From: Anaerolineae bacterium
Lineage (GTDB): Bacteria; Chloroflexota; Anaerolineae; B4-G1
DNA length: 7,511 nt
Reading direction: 5' to 3'
Assembly: GCA_030620125.1 (NCBI GenBank)
Contig: JAUXFI010000100.1
Coordinates: forward strand, 1-7,511
Notes under the pieces: generated by a model
Database searches by the model: none
Told to the model about the DNA's origin: nothing
What the model saw: the letters and a program-made list of their open reading frames with translations, nothing else
Program-made: the position numbers and the translations under genes
Part shown: positions 1 through 6,446 of the stretch, in pieces
How the letters are laid out: each line of letters opens with the position of its first letter
Numbering within the stretch: the stretch's first letter is position 1

Positions 1-549
1 CAGCCGGTGCGCGATTGCCTGGTTGGTGTGCCCTTCGGCGATGAGCTGGAATACCTCGCGCTCGCGCGGTGTCAGCTTGTCGTAGGGCGTCTTGCTCTCC
101 TCGGAGGATACGCCCTGGAGAATGCGGTTGATGAGAGCTGGCGAGACAGCAGGGCTGAGAAACATCTCACCGCGCTGGGCCGCGCGAATGGCTATCAGCA
201 ACTCGGCGCTGAGCGAACGCTTGAGCAGGTAGCCGGAGGCGCCAGCCTGAAGTGCGCGCAGTACGTATTCCTCTCCCTCGTGTACCGAAAGCATCAACAC
301 CTGCACCTGTGGAAGCCGTGGTCGGGTGCGGCGCAATACTTCCAGCCCGTTCAGGCCCGGCATGGTGATGTCCATCACCACGACGTCGGGCCGCGAGGTT
401 TCGATCAAGCGGAGAGCCTCCAGCCCATCGGCAGCTTCTCCCACGACCTCGATATCTGATTCTCGCTCCAGCAACGCCCGCAGGCCCTGGCGCACCAGGT
501 GGTGGTCCTCGGCCAACAACACACGAATCGCATCCACAGGGAGCCTCAC
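1..549 (-). CDS. NarL/FixJ-family response regulator, C-terminus cut by window edge
   Basis: DNA-binding response regulator, the likely output partner of the adjacent kinase. The 183 visible codons give a receiver domain (about residues 8-125) with acidic pair E14-D15, phospho-acceptor D60 in VVMDITMPG, S88 in VLMLS and K110 in GYLLK, so all catalytic positions are intact. After a linker, the LuxR/GerE-type HTH begins at about residue 159 (LTPREREVFQLIAEG, then TNQAIAHRL). The frame is open to base 1 and the recognition helix lies outside the window. The GTG start at 547-549 is chosen because GGAG (555-558) sits 5 nt upstream and it gives a 4-nt GTGA overlap with the kinase stop, the usual sign of translational coupling. 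A second in-frame GTG at 535-537 would give a protein 4 residues shorter. Family-level function is secure; target genes are unknown. Confidence 0.96.
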   Translation of the reverse strand, partial: MRLPVDAIRVLLAEDHHLVRQGLRALLERESDIEVVGEAADGLEALRLIETSRPDVVVMDITMPGLNGLEVLRRTRPRLPQVQVLMLSVHEGEEYVLRALQAGASGYLLKRSLSAELLIAIRAAQRGEMFLSPAVSPALINRILQGVSSEESKTPYDKLTPREREVFQLIAEGHTNQAIAHRL

Positions 550-3500
550 TCACACTCCGGTAGTGGGAACTCGACCGTTATCTTGGTTCCCTGTCCCGGC
601 GTCGATTCGATGCACGCCTCGCCACCCAGGAGAGTAGCGCGCTCCTGCAGGCCTACCAGGCCAAAGTGGCCCCCGGCCGGGCCCGTCCGCAGAGCAGTAG
701 TTACATCGAAACCGCAGCCGTCGTCTGTCACCTGCACGCTCAGTTTTCCTTCACCGCACGTCACTTCCACCCCGACCGACGTAGCCAATGCATGACGCGC
801 GATGTTGGTCAGCGCCTCTTGAACAACGCGGTATACCGCTGTAGCCAGGGGGTCAAGCAACTGCCTGGGAAACAACGATTCACGGAAGGTGACCTGTAGA
901 CCGGTCTGGTGCTGGTAACGCTCAATGTGCCACTCGAGGGCGGCGGATAGCCCCAACTCGTCCAGCGCTGCCGGGCGCAGATCGAGCGATAGCTTGCGCA
1001 CTACGTCCATCGTCTCGTCAATCAAATCTACGTTCTCAAGTGCCCGTTCCCGCAACTCGGCCGGTTCGGCAGGCATGTCGGCCACCAGCATCTCCTGACT
1101 CAATTTGGTACCGGTCAGCAACTGTCCCACCTCGTCGTGCAATTCACGAGCGATGCGACGTCGTTCATCCTCCTGAGCCTGTACTACCCGCGCGGCCAGT
1201 TCTTCGGCCCGCGTGCGGGCGACGTCTACCTGCGTGAACAGGCGGGCTGCCTCAATAGCCGCGGCAGCCTGGGACGCCAGGGTGCTCAACACGCGCATAT
1301 CGTCGTCGGCGAATGCACGTGTGGAAGAAAGACTATCCACACACAATACACCGATGGAACGACCCTTGCTCAGCAGAGGCACGGCCATCATCGAGTGAGT
1401 CGCTCTCGCCACCGGCAGGTCAACGTCACAGAAATAGGGATCAGCAGCGGCGTCCTCCACGATCCAGGGCTTTCCGGTGGCAAAACAATGACCAGCGACG
1501 CTTCTATCAAGCGGCAGGTATATTCGTGCCAACTCCTGTTCGGTATACCCTACGCCAGCCCGCGTTACCAGCGTGCCGCTCTCCTCGTCGTAGAGTTGGA
1601 TGGTTCCCCTTTCTGCACCTGGGAGCATGGCGACGGCAGTCTCAACTACGAATTGAAGCAACTGCTCCACGTCAATCACACCTGTGAGCACCTGCCCGGC
1701 GTGGTGGAGGGTGCTGATCTCTTGCACCCGCTGCTCCAGGCGTCTGTACAACTGCGCGTTATATATCGCGACGGCAGCCGCCGGCGCGATGGCACGGACG
1801 AAGGCAAGTTCCTCATCGGTGAAGAAGCGCGGGGTCTCGAAAGCACGCAGGTGCAGCACACCCACTGGTTGGCCTCTGGCGATCAATGGCACTTCTACGA
1901 CACTGCGAATGTTCAGCGCTCGTGCCTCGGCCCGTCTCTCTTCGGGGATGTGGGGAGCACTCCACAGATCAGGCTCGTAGATCAATTGGCCTGTATCCAG
2001 TGCGCGGCTCGAATACGGGTGTTGATCTCGCTTGCGCCGGTCCCCTATCCGCCCCACCTGATGCGCGGGATCATCGTAGTGCTGCGCTCGAATCTCAAAC
2101 GTCTGCGTGGTGGGATCGTAGGACGAGAAGGACACGCTGGCCAGATCGAATTGCCTCTGTACCGCGTCCAGCACGCTGTCCAATACCTCATCCAGATCCA
2201 GCGTGCCCGAGAGCACCTGTCCTGCTTCCACCAGAGCTCGCAATTCCCGGTTGCGCCGTTCCAACGCCCGCTGCATGTGCCGGAGTTCCGTCACGTCAAT
2301 GCCGACGCCGACGATTGCCGCCACGTTATCGGCCCCATCCTTGATGTACGTGCTAGTCCAGGTGATCCAGTGTTCGTTACCATCCCTGGTGAGCAATGGA
2401 ATTTCGTAGCTACCGGGCAGCATGTCGCCCTGCAATTTGGCGAAAGCCTCCTGCACGCCGTGGATAAACTGTTCGGGGAACTGTTCAGGAACCAAAAATT
2501 CCCACAGCGTGTGCCCGATCACTTCGGCCGCGGCATAGCCCGCGAGTTCCTCGCACGCCCGGTTGAACAGGGTGATGCGCCCATCTGTGTCCAACACCAC
2601 GATCAGTGCCGGGGTGGTCTCGATGATGCTCTGGGAAAAGTCACGCTCGCGACGCAGAGCCTCTTCGACCTGCTTGCGCTGGGTGATGTCAGTGAGGGCG
2701 GAGAGAACACCGACGAACGTGTCCCCCTCAAACAGTGGCCTGGCGCTGACGATGACCGGTATCTCCGTGCCGTCTTTGGCCAAGAGGCGAGTCTCATACC
2801 GGCTGGCTGCGCCGGCTGGTGGATGGGGCAGTTCCGCCTGCCCCCCTACAAGTTCTCCTTCCAGAACAATCGTCTGCCAGGGTTGGCCGAAGAGTTCACT
2901 GGCGCTGTAGCCCAGCAAAGCCTCCAATGCCGGGTTGACGAAGGTGATTATGCCAGCGCTATCTTCGATGAGTAACCCCTCGTCCACGCCCTGCACGATG
3001 CGCTCGTTGAATTCCTTCAGCCGCCGCAGTTTCTCCTCCGCCAGCTTTAGTTCGGTGATATCACGGGTGACCCCACACAAGCCTATGATCTCTCCATTGG
3101 GGCCATAGAGTGGGGTCTTGGCCACGTGAAAGGTGTACATACGGCCAGCCAGCGGTTTGGTATCCTGATCGCTAACCATTTCGCCTTTCAGCACTCGTGC
3201 GTCCACCTCAGCGATGTGTGTAGCGAAGTCGTGGGGAAAGAGATCAAAGTCCGTCTTTTCGACGATCTCTTGCTCTGGAAGCCCAAACATCCTGGCACAG
3301 GCTGCATTCACGTGAGTGTAACGACCTGCCACATCCTTGGTGAAGATAGCATCTCCAGCAGCATCGAAGATGGCTCGCAGTCGCTCCTCTGAGCCTCGCA
3401 GAGCCTCTTCGGCCTGCTTGCGCTCGGCCAGCTCTTGCTGAACCACCTCGTACAACCTGGCGTTCTCAATAGCCACGGCGATCTGGTCGGCCAGAGTCTC

Positions 3501-4715
3501 CAGTACCATCACGTCGTTCTCGTCGAAGGCGTTGAGCCGTGGGCTTTGAATGTCGATCACCCCCACGACCCCCTCGCTCACCCGGATAGGCACGCTCAAC
3601 TCAGACTGGGTCGGTATCACGTCAGGATAGAGGTTGACGTAACGTGACTCGGCGCTCACGTCGTTGGCCAGCAGCGTCTCGCCGTGGCGACCCACCCAGC
3701 CCACCATGCCTTGACCCAACTTTAGCCGGTGGTCGGAGGGAAACAGGTAGGTGTAGGAGCCGGCCCTGGATCCCATCGCTAACACACCCTGGTCGCTGTC
3801 CACGGTGAAAAGAGCGACGTGATGGTAGCCAAAGTTTTCCTGCACCAGGCGAGTAGCCCTGTCCAGCACGCTGTCCAATTCTAGCACAGCGGCGATCTTT
3901 CCGCCGATATCACTGAGGAGCGCCAACTGGGAGATGCGCCGTTCCAGCATCTCCTCTGCTTGCTTGTGCTCGGTGATGTCCTCCAGTACGCCTTCGTAGT
4001 ATAATGCCTGGTCGTTGGCATCACAGACGACCTGGGCTCTATCCCGCACCCAGATGATCGTCCCATCAAGGCGGCGCCATTGCACTTCGAAATCGCGCAC
4101 GGCCCCCTCGCACTCCATCAGAGCTTGCCATCGCCGGCGATTGTGAGAGTTCACGTACACATCCGCCGCGTTGATCGCCAGCAGAGACTCCTGGTCCGGG
4201 TAACCCAGCATCCGCACCAGGGCAGTGTTGACATCGAGGACTTGTCCCTCCGGCGTGGTGCGGTAGAATCCCACAGGCATGCGATCAAATAGACTCTGAT
4301 AGCGCGTTTCGGATTCCTTCAGCGCCTGGCGCTGCTGTACCCGCCCCAGGGCCAACCGCACCGCGACCGGCACGCGGGCAAAGTACTGGGGTGACTTGAG
4401 GACGTAGTCGTCCAAGCCGGCATTCATCGCCTCCACGGCAATTTCCTCGGTGTCGGTACAGGCGAGCATAAGCACCGGGCACTCGGGCCAGTGGGCCTTG
4501 ATGACGCGCAGTATCTCCAGACCGTCCGTCCAACCCAACCGGCAGGCGGTGATGACCAGGTCGAACTCGCCGGCCTCCACAGCGCAGGCCAGGCCCTGTG
4601 CCTCGATGATCTGCTCTACCTCGTAATCGGGAAACTCCCGCTGCAGCTCACGCATGACCAGGGCACGGTCGTCCGAGTTATCGTCAATGAGAAGGATACG
4701 CAAGGTGTTATTCAT
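546..4715 (-). CDS. Cytoplasmic multi-sensor histidine kinase, NarL/HPK7 type, with N-terminal pseudo-receiver
   Basis: Sensor kinase of 1389 residues with no signal peptide or membrane segment, so it should act in the cytosol. Approximate order: receiver 5-125; PAS1 134-254; GAF1 278-421; PAS2 442-561; PAS3 566-685; PAS4 690-812; GAF2 838-990; GAF3 1014-1160; HisKA_3 dimerisation domain 1180-1250; HATPase 1285-1387. PAS domains end in typical D-I/V-T-E/Q tails, several running into coiled linkers such as RKQAEEALR. The phospho-acceptor is H1193 in ARELHDEVGQ. ATP-binding boxes are N1304 in EALTNIARHA, DDGCGFD (1331-1337) and a glycine stretch ending GLVGLQERA (1352-1360). This is the kinase class that pairs with NarL-type regulators, and one follows with a 4-nt overlap. 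The receiver keeps D11, D12 and K107 but has A57 and A85 where the phospho-Asp and Thr/Ser belong. The ATG at 4713-4715 is chosen because residues just after it start the receiver fold; an upstream in-frame GTG (4758-4760) would add 15 residues but sits almost at the predicted transcription start. The signal sensed is unknown. Confidence 0.96.
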   Translation of the reverse strand: MNNTLRILLIDDNSDDRALVMRELQREFPDYEVEQIIEAQGLACAVEAGEFDLVITACRLGWTDGLEILRVIKAHWPECPVLMLACTDTEEIAVEAMNAGLDDYVLKSPQYFARVPVAVRLALGRVQQRQALKESETRYQSLFDRMPVGFYRTTPEGQVLDVNTALVRMLGYPDQESLLAINAADVYVNSHNRRRWQALMECEGAVRDFEVQWRRLDGTIIWVRDRAQVVCDANDQALYYEGVLEDITEHKQAEEMLERRISQLALLSDIGGKIAAVLELDSVLDRATRLVQENFGYHHVALFTVDSDQGVLAMGSRAGSYTYLFPSDHRLKLGQGMVGWVGRHGETLLANDVSAESRYVNLYPDVIPTQSELSVPIRVSEGVVGVIDIQSPRLNAFDENDVMVLETLADQIAVAIENARLYEVVQQELAERKQAEEALRGSEERLRAIFDAAGDAIFTKDVAGRYTHVNAACARMFGLPEQEIVEKTDFDLFPHDFATHIAEVDARVLKGEMVSDQDTKPLAGRMYTFHVAKTPLYGPNGEIIGLCGVTRDITELKLAEEKLRRLKEFNERIVQGVDEGLLIEDSAGIITFVNPALEALLGYSASELFGQPWQTIVLEGELVGGQAELPHPPAGAASRYETRLLAKDGTEIPVIVSARPLFEGDTFVGVLSALTDITQRKQVEEALRRERDFSQSIIETTPALIVVLDTDGRITLFNRACEELAGYAAAEVIGHTLWEFLVPEQFPEQFIHGVQEAFAKLQGDMLPGSYEIPLLTRDGNEHWITWTSTYIKDGADNVAAIVGVGIDVTELRHMQRALERRNRELRALVEAGQVLSGTLDLDEVLDSVLDAVQRQFDLASVSFSSYDPTTQTFEIRAQHYDDPAHQVGRIGDRRKRDQHPYSSRALDTGQLIYEPDLWSAPHIPEERRAEARALNIRSVVEVPLIARGQPVGVLHLRAFETPRFFTDEELAFVRAIAPAAAVAIYNAQLYRRLEQRVQEISTLHHAGQVLTGVIDVEQLLQFVVETAVAMLPGAERGTIQLYDEESGTLVTRAGVGYTEQELARIYLPLDRSVAGHCFATGKPWIVEDAAADPYFCDVDLPVARATHSMMAVPLLSKGRSIGVLCVDSLSSTRAFADDDMRVLSTLASQAAAAIEAARLFTQVDVARTRAEELAARVVQAQEDERRRIARELHDEVGQLLTGTKLSQEMLVADMPAEPAELRERALENVDLIDETMDVVRKLSLDLRPAALDELGLSAALEWHIERYQHQTGLQVTFRESLFPRQLLDPLATAVYRVVQEALTNIARHALATSVGVEVTCGEGKLSVQVTDDGCGFDVTTALRTGPAGGHFGLVGLQERATLLGGEACIESTPGQGTKITVEFPLPECE
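555..558 (-). promoter_or_regulatory. Ribosome binding site for the response regulator
   Basis: GGAG on the minus strand, 5 nt before the GTG at 547-549. It lies inside the last codons of the kinase gene. This supports the overlapping GTG start over the internal GTG at 535-537 and fits coupled translation of kinase and regulator. Confidence 0.6.
2653..2680 (-). repeat. 28-bp linker repeat, copy 1 (after PAS3)
   Basis: Identical in 27 of 28 positions to 3397-3424. It encodes the helical linker RKQVEEALR between PAS3 and PAS4 of the kinase. The single difference is at 2668 and changes Val to Ala between the copies. Confidence 0.75.
3397..3424 (-). repeat. 28-bp linker repeat, copy 2 (after GAF1)
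   Basis: Partner of 2653-2680, encoding RKQAEEALR between GAF1 and PAS2. The flanking PAS domains are far more diverged than the linker, so only the linker is shared at near identity. Confidence 0.75.
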
Positions 4716-4750
4716 AACTACTTGTCCGGGTGACGGGGATAGAGGACTGG

Positions 4751-4765
4751 CGCACGACACGTGCG
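4751..4765 (-). promoter_or_regulatory. Perfect 6-bp inverted repeat with 3-nt loop in the kinase leader
   Basis: Minus-strand sequence CGCACG-TGT-CGTGCG. It begins a few bases past the predicted transcription start (near 4767), so it would form a GC-rich hairpin at the very 5' end of the kinase mRNA, or serve as a DNA operator just downstream of the promoter. The in-frame GTG at 4758-4760 lies in its loop region, which argues against that codon being the main start. No protein can be assigned to the site. Confidence 0.45.
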
Positions 4766-4773
4766 TACATCTT

Positions 4774-4802
4774 ACTATACCCGTTATCGCGCCAGTTGTC
4801 TA
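4774..4802 (-). promoter_or_regulatory. Predicted sigma-70/SigA promoter for the kinase-regulator operon
   Basis: A TAGACA -35 box (4797-4802) and a TATAGT -10 box (4774-4779) are separated by exactly 17 nt. Each box matches the consensus at 5 of 6 positions. Initiation would fall near 4767, giving a leader of about 50 nt before the ATG at 4715. It is the best promoter-like site I saw in the gap between the esterase and the kinase, and it indicates that the two-component genes form their own transcription unit. Prediction from consensus only. Confidence 0.6.
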
Positions 4803-4817
4803 TGGGACATTGACCCA
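4803..4817 (-). promoter_or_regulatory. 15-bp imperfect dyad abutting the -35 box (candidate operator)
   Basis: Minus strand TGGGTCAATGTCCCA; six of seven base pairs around the centre are complementary (pattern TGGG-n-CA-n-TG-n-CCCA). It ends exactly where the -35 hexamer begins, a position suited to an activator or repressor contacting RNA polymerase. Autoregulation by the encoded regulator is possible but nothing in the sequence proves it. Confidence 0.4.
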
Positions 4818-4860
4818 ATTTGAACGCAAAAAGACCCCATGTTTGCCGCGAGAACTTTCT

Positions 4861-5907
4861 TTAGGGCAAATCGCCACTCGTATGCCACCCAGCAGCGTAA
4901 AAGGCCAGATACTCGGAGAGATTGGCTGCCCACAGCCCGTTCACGTGGCTGCCGGAGTGCACGACAAACTCGTGGGGGATGGCCTGTGTTTCTAACGCCT
5001 CGTGCAACGCCCGAGTTTTCTCCCGCGCCCAGTCCGCATCGCCGGCATCGAGGTAGAGGCGTAACGCCGCCACGCCGGGCTGCTCCAAAAGGTAGAACGG
5101 ATCATAGGCCGGAGGTGCCATGTTGACCGACAGGGCCGGGCTGTGTGCTCCCACCGCCGCAAAGATGTCGGGGTGGAGAAAACCAATCTCCAGTGCCCAG
5201 ACCCCTCCCCGCGATATGCCGCCGATGGCCCGCCCTTCTCGCTCTGCCCAGGTGCGGTAGGTCCCGTCTACGTGGGGAATCAGGTCGTTGACGATCTGCG
5301 CCTCGAAGGAGTAAGCGCCGCCGCAGGTGTTGATGTACATCCTCTCGACGCCGCTTGGCAGAACGATGATGAATGGCGGCAGCGTCCCCTCACTGATGCT
5401 GGCGTCGGCGACCTCGTCAGCCCCCAGACTGTCCCAGTGAGCTTCGTCGTAGGGCCAGCCGTGGAGCAGATAGAGCACCGGGTAGCGTTGGTCACTCTCG
5501 TCGTAACCGGGCGGCAGGTAGATGCGGTAAGACTGCTCGTCTCCGGTCGTCTGGCTAGAGTAGGGGTGCTGTTCCACCCGACCTGCGAGTTCGACGTCGG
5601 GGGGTACGAGGGTAGATTCCGCGACAGCGGTTGCAGAGGGCGAGGCTTCTTCCACGGGCGTGGCGGTCGGCGTAAAGGTAGACGTGGGTGTAGGCGTAGA
5701 CGTAGGCGTGGATGTAGGAGTAGGCGTTGGTGTAGGTGTGGACGTGGGGGTAGCAGTATGAGTGGGAGTCGGCGCAAAAGTCGCGGTTGGCGTAGGCGTG
5801 AGGGTGGGAGGAACTAGTTCCGGCAGAGGCCGCACCAGTACCACCAGCGCGACAACAGCCGCCAATGCCAGCACGATCAGTCCGCGTAGCAGCCATTCCC
5901 CCCTCAT
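4861..5907 (-). CDS. Membrane-anchored esterase D-type alpha/beta-hydrolase with Thr/Pro-rich stalk
   Basis: Predicted serine hydrolase of the putative esterase family (esterase D/Fes/enterochelin-esterase-like), 348 residues. Residues 7-25 form one hydrophobic N-terminal segment with no lipobox, so it is probably a signal anchor or uncleaved signal. Residues 35-84 are a stalk of Thr-Pro and Thr-Pro-Thr-Ser units. The catalytic domain spans about 110-345. The nucleophile is S232 in GGISRGG; the oxyanion region is LLHGW (147-151); the likely acid is D290 (or D287/D292) in LDAGDADW; the likely base is H321 in HSGSHVNGLW. The stalk suggests the enzyme works outside the cell, held off the membrane. 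The substrate cannot be told: relatives include carboxylesterases, feruloyl esterases, mycolyltransferases and siderophore esterases. The start overlaps the leuD end region: AGGGG (5913-5917), 5 nt before the ATG, includes two bases of the leuD stop codon. Only 8 nt separate the genes, so co-expression with leuCD is expected. Confidence 0.9.
   Translation of the reverse strand: MRGEWLLRGLIVLALAAVVALVVLVRPLPELVPPTLTPTPTATFAPTPTHTATPTSTPTPTPTPTSTPTSTPTPTSTFTPTATPVEEASPSATAVAESTLVPPDVELAGRVEQHPYSSQTTGDEQSYRIYLPPGYDESDQRYPVLYLLHGWPYDEAHWDSLGADEVADASISEGTLPPFIIVLPSGVERMYINTCGGAYSFEAQIVNDLIPHVDGTYRTWAEREGRAIGGISRGGVWALEIGFLHPDIFAAVGAHSPALSVNMAPPAYDPFYLLEQPGVAALRLYLDAGDADWAREKTRALHEALETQAIPHEFVVHSGSHVNGLWAANLSEYLAFYAAGWHTSGDLP
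5656..5805 (-). repeat. Degenerate 6-bp-period repeat encoding the Thr/Pro stalk
   Basis: About 150 nt of imperfect hexameric units (plus strand variants of GTAGGC, GTGGAC, GTTGGT) encode residues 35-84 of the esterase, mainly Thr-Pro with Ser and Ala variation. The codons differ from unit to unit, so the repeat is old or has been diversified rather than being a freshly expanded microsatellite. Confidence 0.85.
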
Positions 5908-5913
5908 CTACTC
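5901..5913 (-). repeat. 13-bp repeat at the esterase start, copy 2
   Basis: Exact copy of 6440-6452, with the ATG at the same offset. It is either a duplicated initiation region or a chance match in purine-rich junction sequence. Confidence 0.6.
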
Positions 5914-5917
5914 CCCT
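5911..5917 (-). promoter_or_regulatory. Ribosome binding site of the esterase overlapping the leuD stop
   Basis: Minus strand AGGGGAG; AGGGG ends 5 nt before the ATG at 5905-5907. Its first two bases are the last two bases of the leuD TAG stop. Ribosomes finishing leuD would cover this site, so the esterase is probably translationally coupled to leuD. Confidence 0.55.
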
Positions 5918-6446
5918 ACTCTTCCACTCCAAGCCTCTTCCGCGTGTAGGGAATCAGCCCGCCAGCCTCAAAGATGCCCAACACCGCCTCCGGCAGCGGC
6001 GGAAAGGTAAAGACGCTCCGGCCGGCCTCTGACCGAGCCAGGCGAATCTCCCCCGCCTCCAGATTCACCTCGACCTCGTCGCCGTTCTCCAGCGCGTCTA
6101 CCGCCTCCGGGCAGGCAATGGCCGGGAGAGCGTTGTTGATGCAGTTGCGATAGTAGATGCGAGCAAACGACCGGGCAATGATCGCCCCTACCCCCTTCAC
6201 CACCAGGCAGGTCACCGCCTGCTCGCGGGAACTGCCGCAGCCAAAGTTCTTGCCCGCCACGATTACGTCGCCCGTCTGTACCTGGGAGCGGAATTCCGGG
6301 TCCAGGTCCTCCAGCGCGTGCTCCCCCATCTCTGCCGGGTCGCTCACGGTGTAGGTGTACTTGCCAGGGAAGATAACGTCGGTGTTGACGTCGTCGCCGT
6401 ACTTCCAGACTTTGCCTTTGATGCTCACGTCATTATGCTCCCTCAT
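5916..6446 (-). CDS. leuD: 3-isopropylmalate dehydratase / homoaconitase-type small subunit
   Basis: Small swivel-domain subunit (176 residues) of an aconitase-superfamily hydro-lyase. It pairs with the upstream large subunit and closes the active site over the substrate. Family marks: KYGDDVNTDVIFPGKY (15-30), the substrate loop (30-33), GKNFGCGSSREQA (65-77) with active-site Ser/Arg, and IARSFARIYYRNCINNALP (90-108). The length fits the short archaeal/thermophile class rather than the roughly 200-residue enterobacterial LeuD. The loop reads YTYT rather than the YLxx loops I recall in leucine or homoaconitate enzymes, so isopropylmalate is the default but not proven substrate; homoaconitate, citraconate/citramalate or dimethylmalate are alternatives. 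Start: the ATG at 6444-6446 has GAGGA about 9 nt upstream, but a GTG at 6426-6428 has AGGGAG 9 nt upstream and gives a 170-residue protein closer to the usual family start. Gap to leuC is 18 or 36 nt. Confidence 0.92.
   Translation of the reverse strand: MREHNDVSIKGKVWKYGDDVNTDVIFPGKYTYTVSDPAEMGEHALEDLDPEFRSQVQTGDVIVAGKNFGCGSSREQAVTCLVVKGVGAIIARSFARIYYRNCINNALPAIACPEAVDALENGDEVEVNLEAGEIRLARSEAGRSVFTFPPLPEAVLGIFEAGGLIPYTRKRLGVEE
6438..6443 (-). promoter_or_regulatory. Internal Shine-Dalgarno that may select the GTG start of leuD
   Basis: AGGGAG on the minus strand, 9 nt before the GTG at 6426-6428. If used, leuD begins VSIKGKVWKYG and the first six codons from the ATG at 6446 are leader. It leaves the true start undecided between the two codons. 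Confidence 0.45.

Larger units (their letters stand above)
4716..4860. other. Intergenic region between esterase and kinase genes
   Basis: This 145-nt gap holds the promoter and two dyads listed separately. It contains no credible small gene. There is no clear intrinsic terminator for the esterase operon: a T5 run (4828-4832 as A5 on the plus strand) lies within a weak 5-bp stem (4826-4846) but no U-tract follows the stem. Confidence 0.6.

Noticed and set aside
167..553. A 128-codon minus-strand frame starting near the response regulator
   Set aside because: It is in a different frame from the receiver and is Gly/Ala/Arg-rich without motifs. The receiver frame, open from 549 to base 1, carries all expected residues.
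1137..2975. A 612-codon open frame on the plus strand antisense to the kinase
   Set aside because: It is fully contained in a kinase gene with clear domains. The translation shows no recognisable domain and reads as the complement of PAS/GAF codons; long antisense frames are common in GC-rich genes.
4716..4760. N-terminal extension of the kinase from the GTG at 4758-4760
   Set aside because: The 15 extra residues (Ser/Pro-rich) are unlike receiver N-termini, the GTG falls about 7 nt from the predicted transcription start, and the ATG at 4715 leads directly into the first receiver strand.
4826..4846. Possible intrinsic terminator after the esterase (GCAAA/TTTGC stem with T5)
   Set aside because: The stem is 5 bp and AT-rich with an 11-nt loop. 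The T run is partly inside the stem and no U-tract follows, so it is not convincing.
5656..5805. Possible CRISPR-like or regulatory tandem array
   Set aside because: The short 6-bp units have no spacers and lie in frame inside the esterase gene, where they encode a Thr/Pro stalk.
5143..5817. A 224-codon plus-strand frame opposite the esterase
   Set aside because: Its Gly/Arg/Val-rich end is the complement of the Thr/Pro repeat, and the catalytic motifs of the minus-strand esterase are intact.
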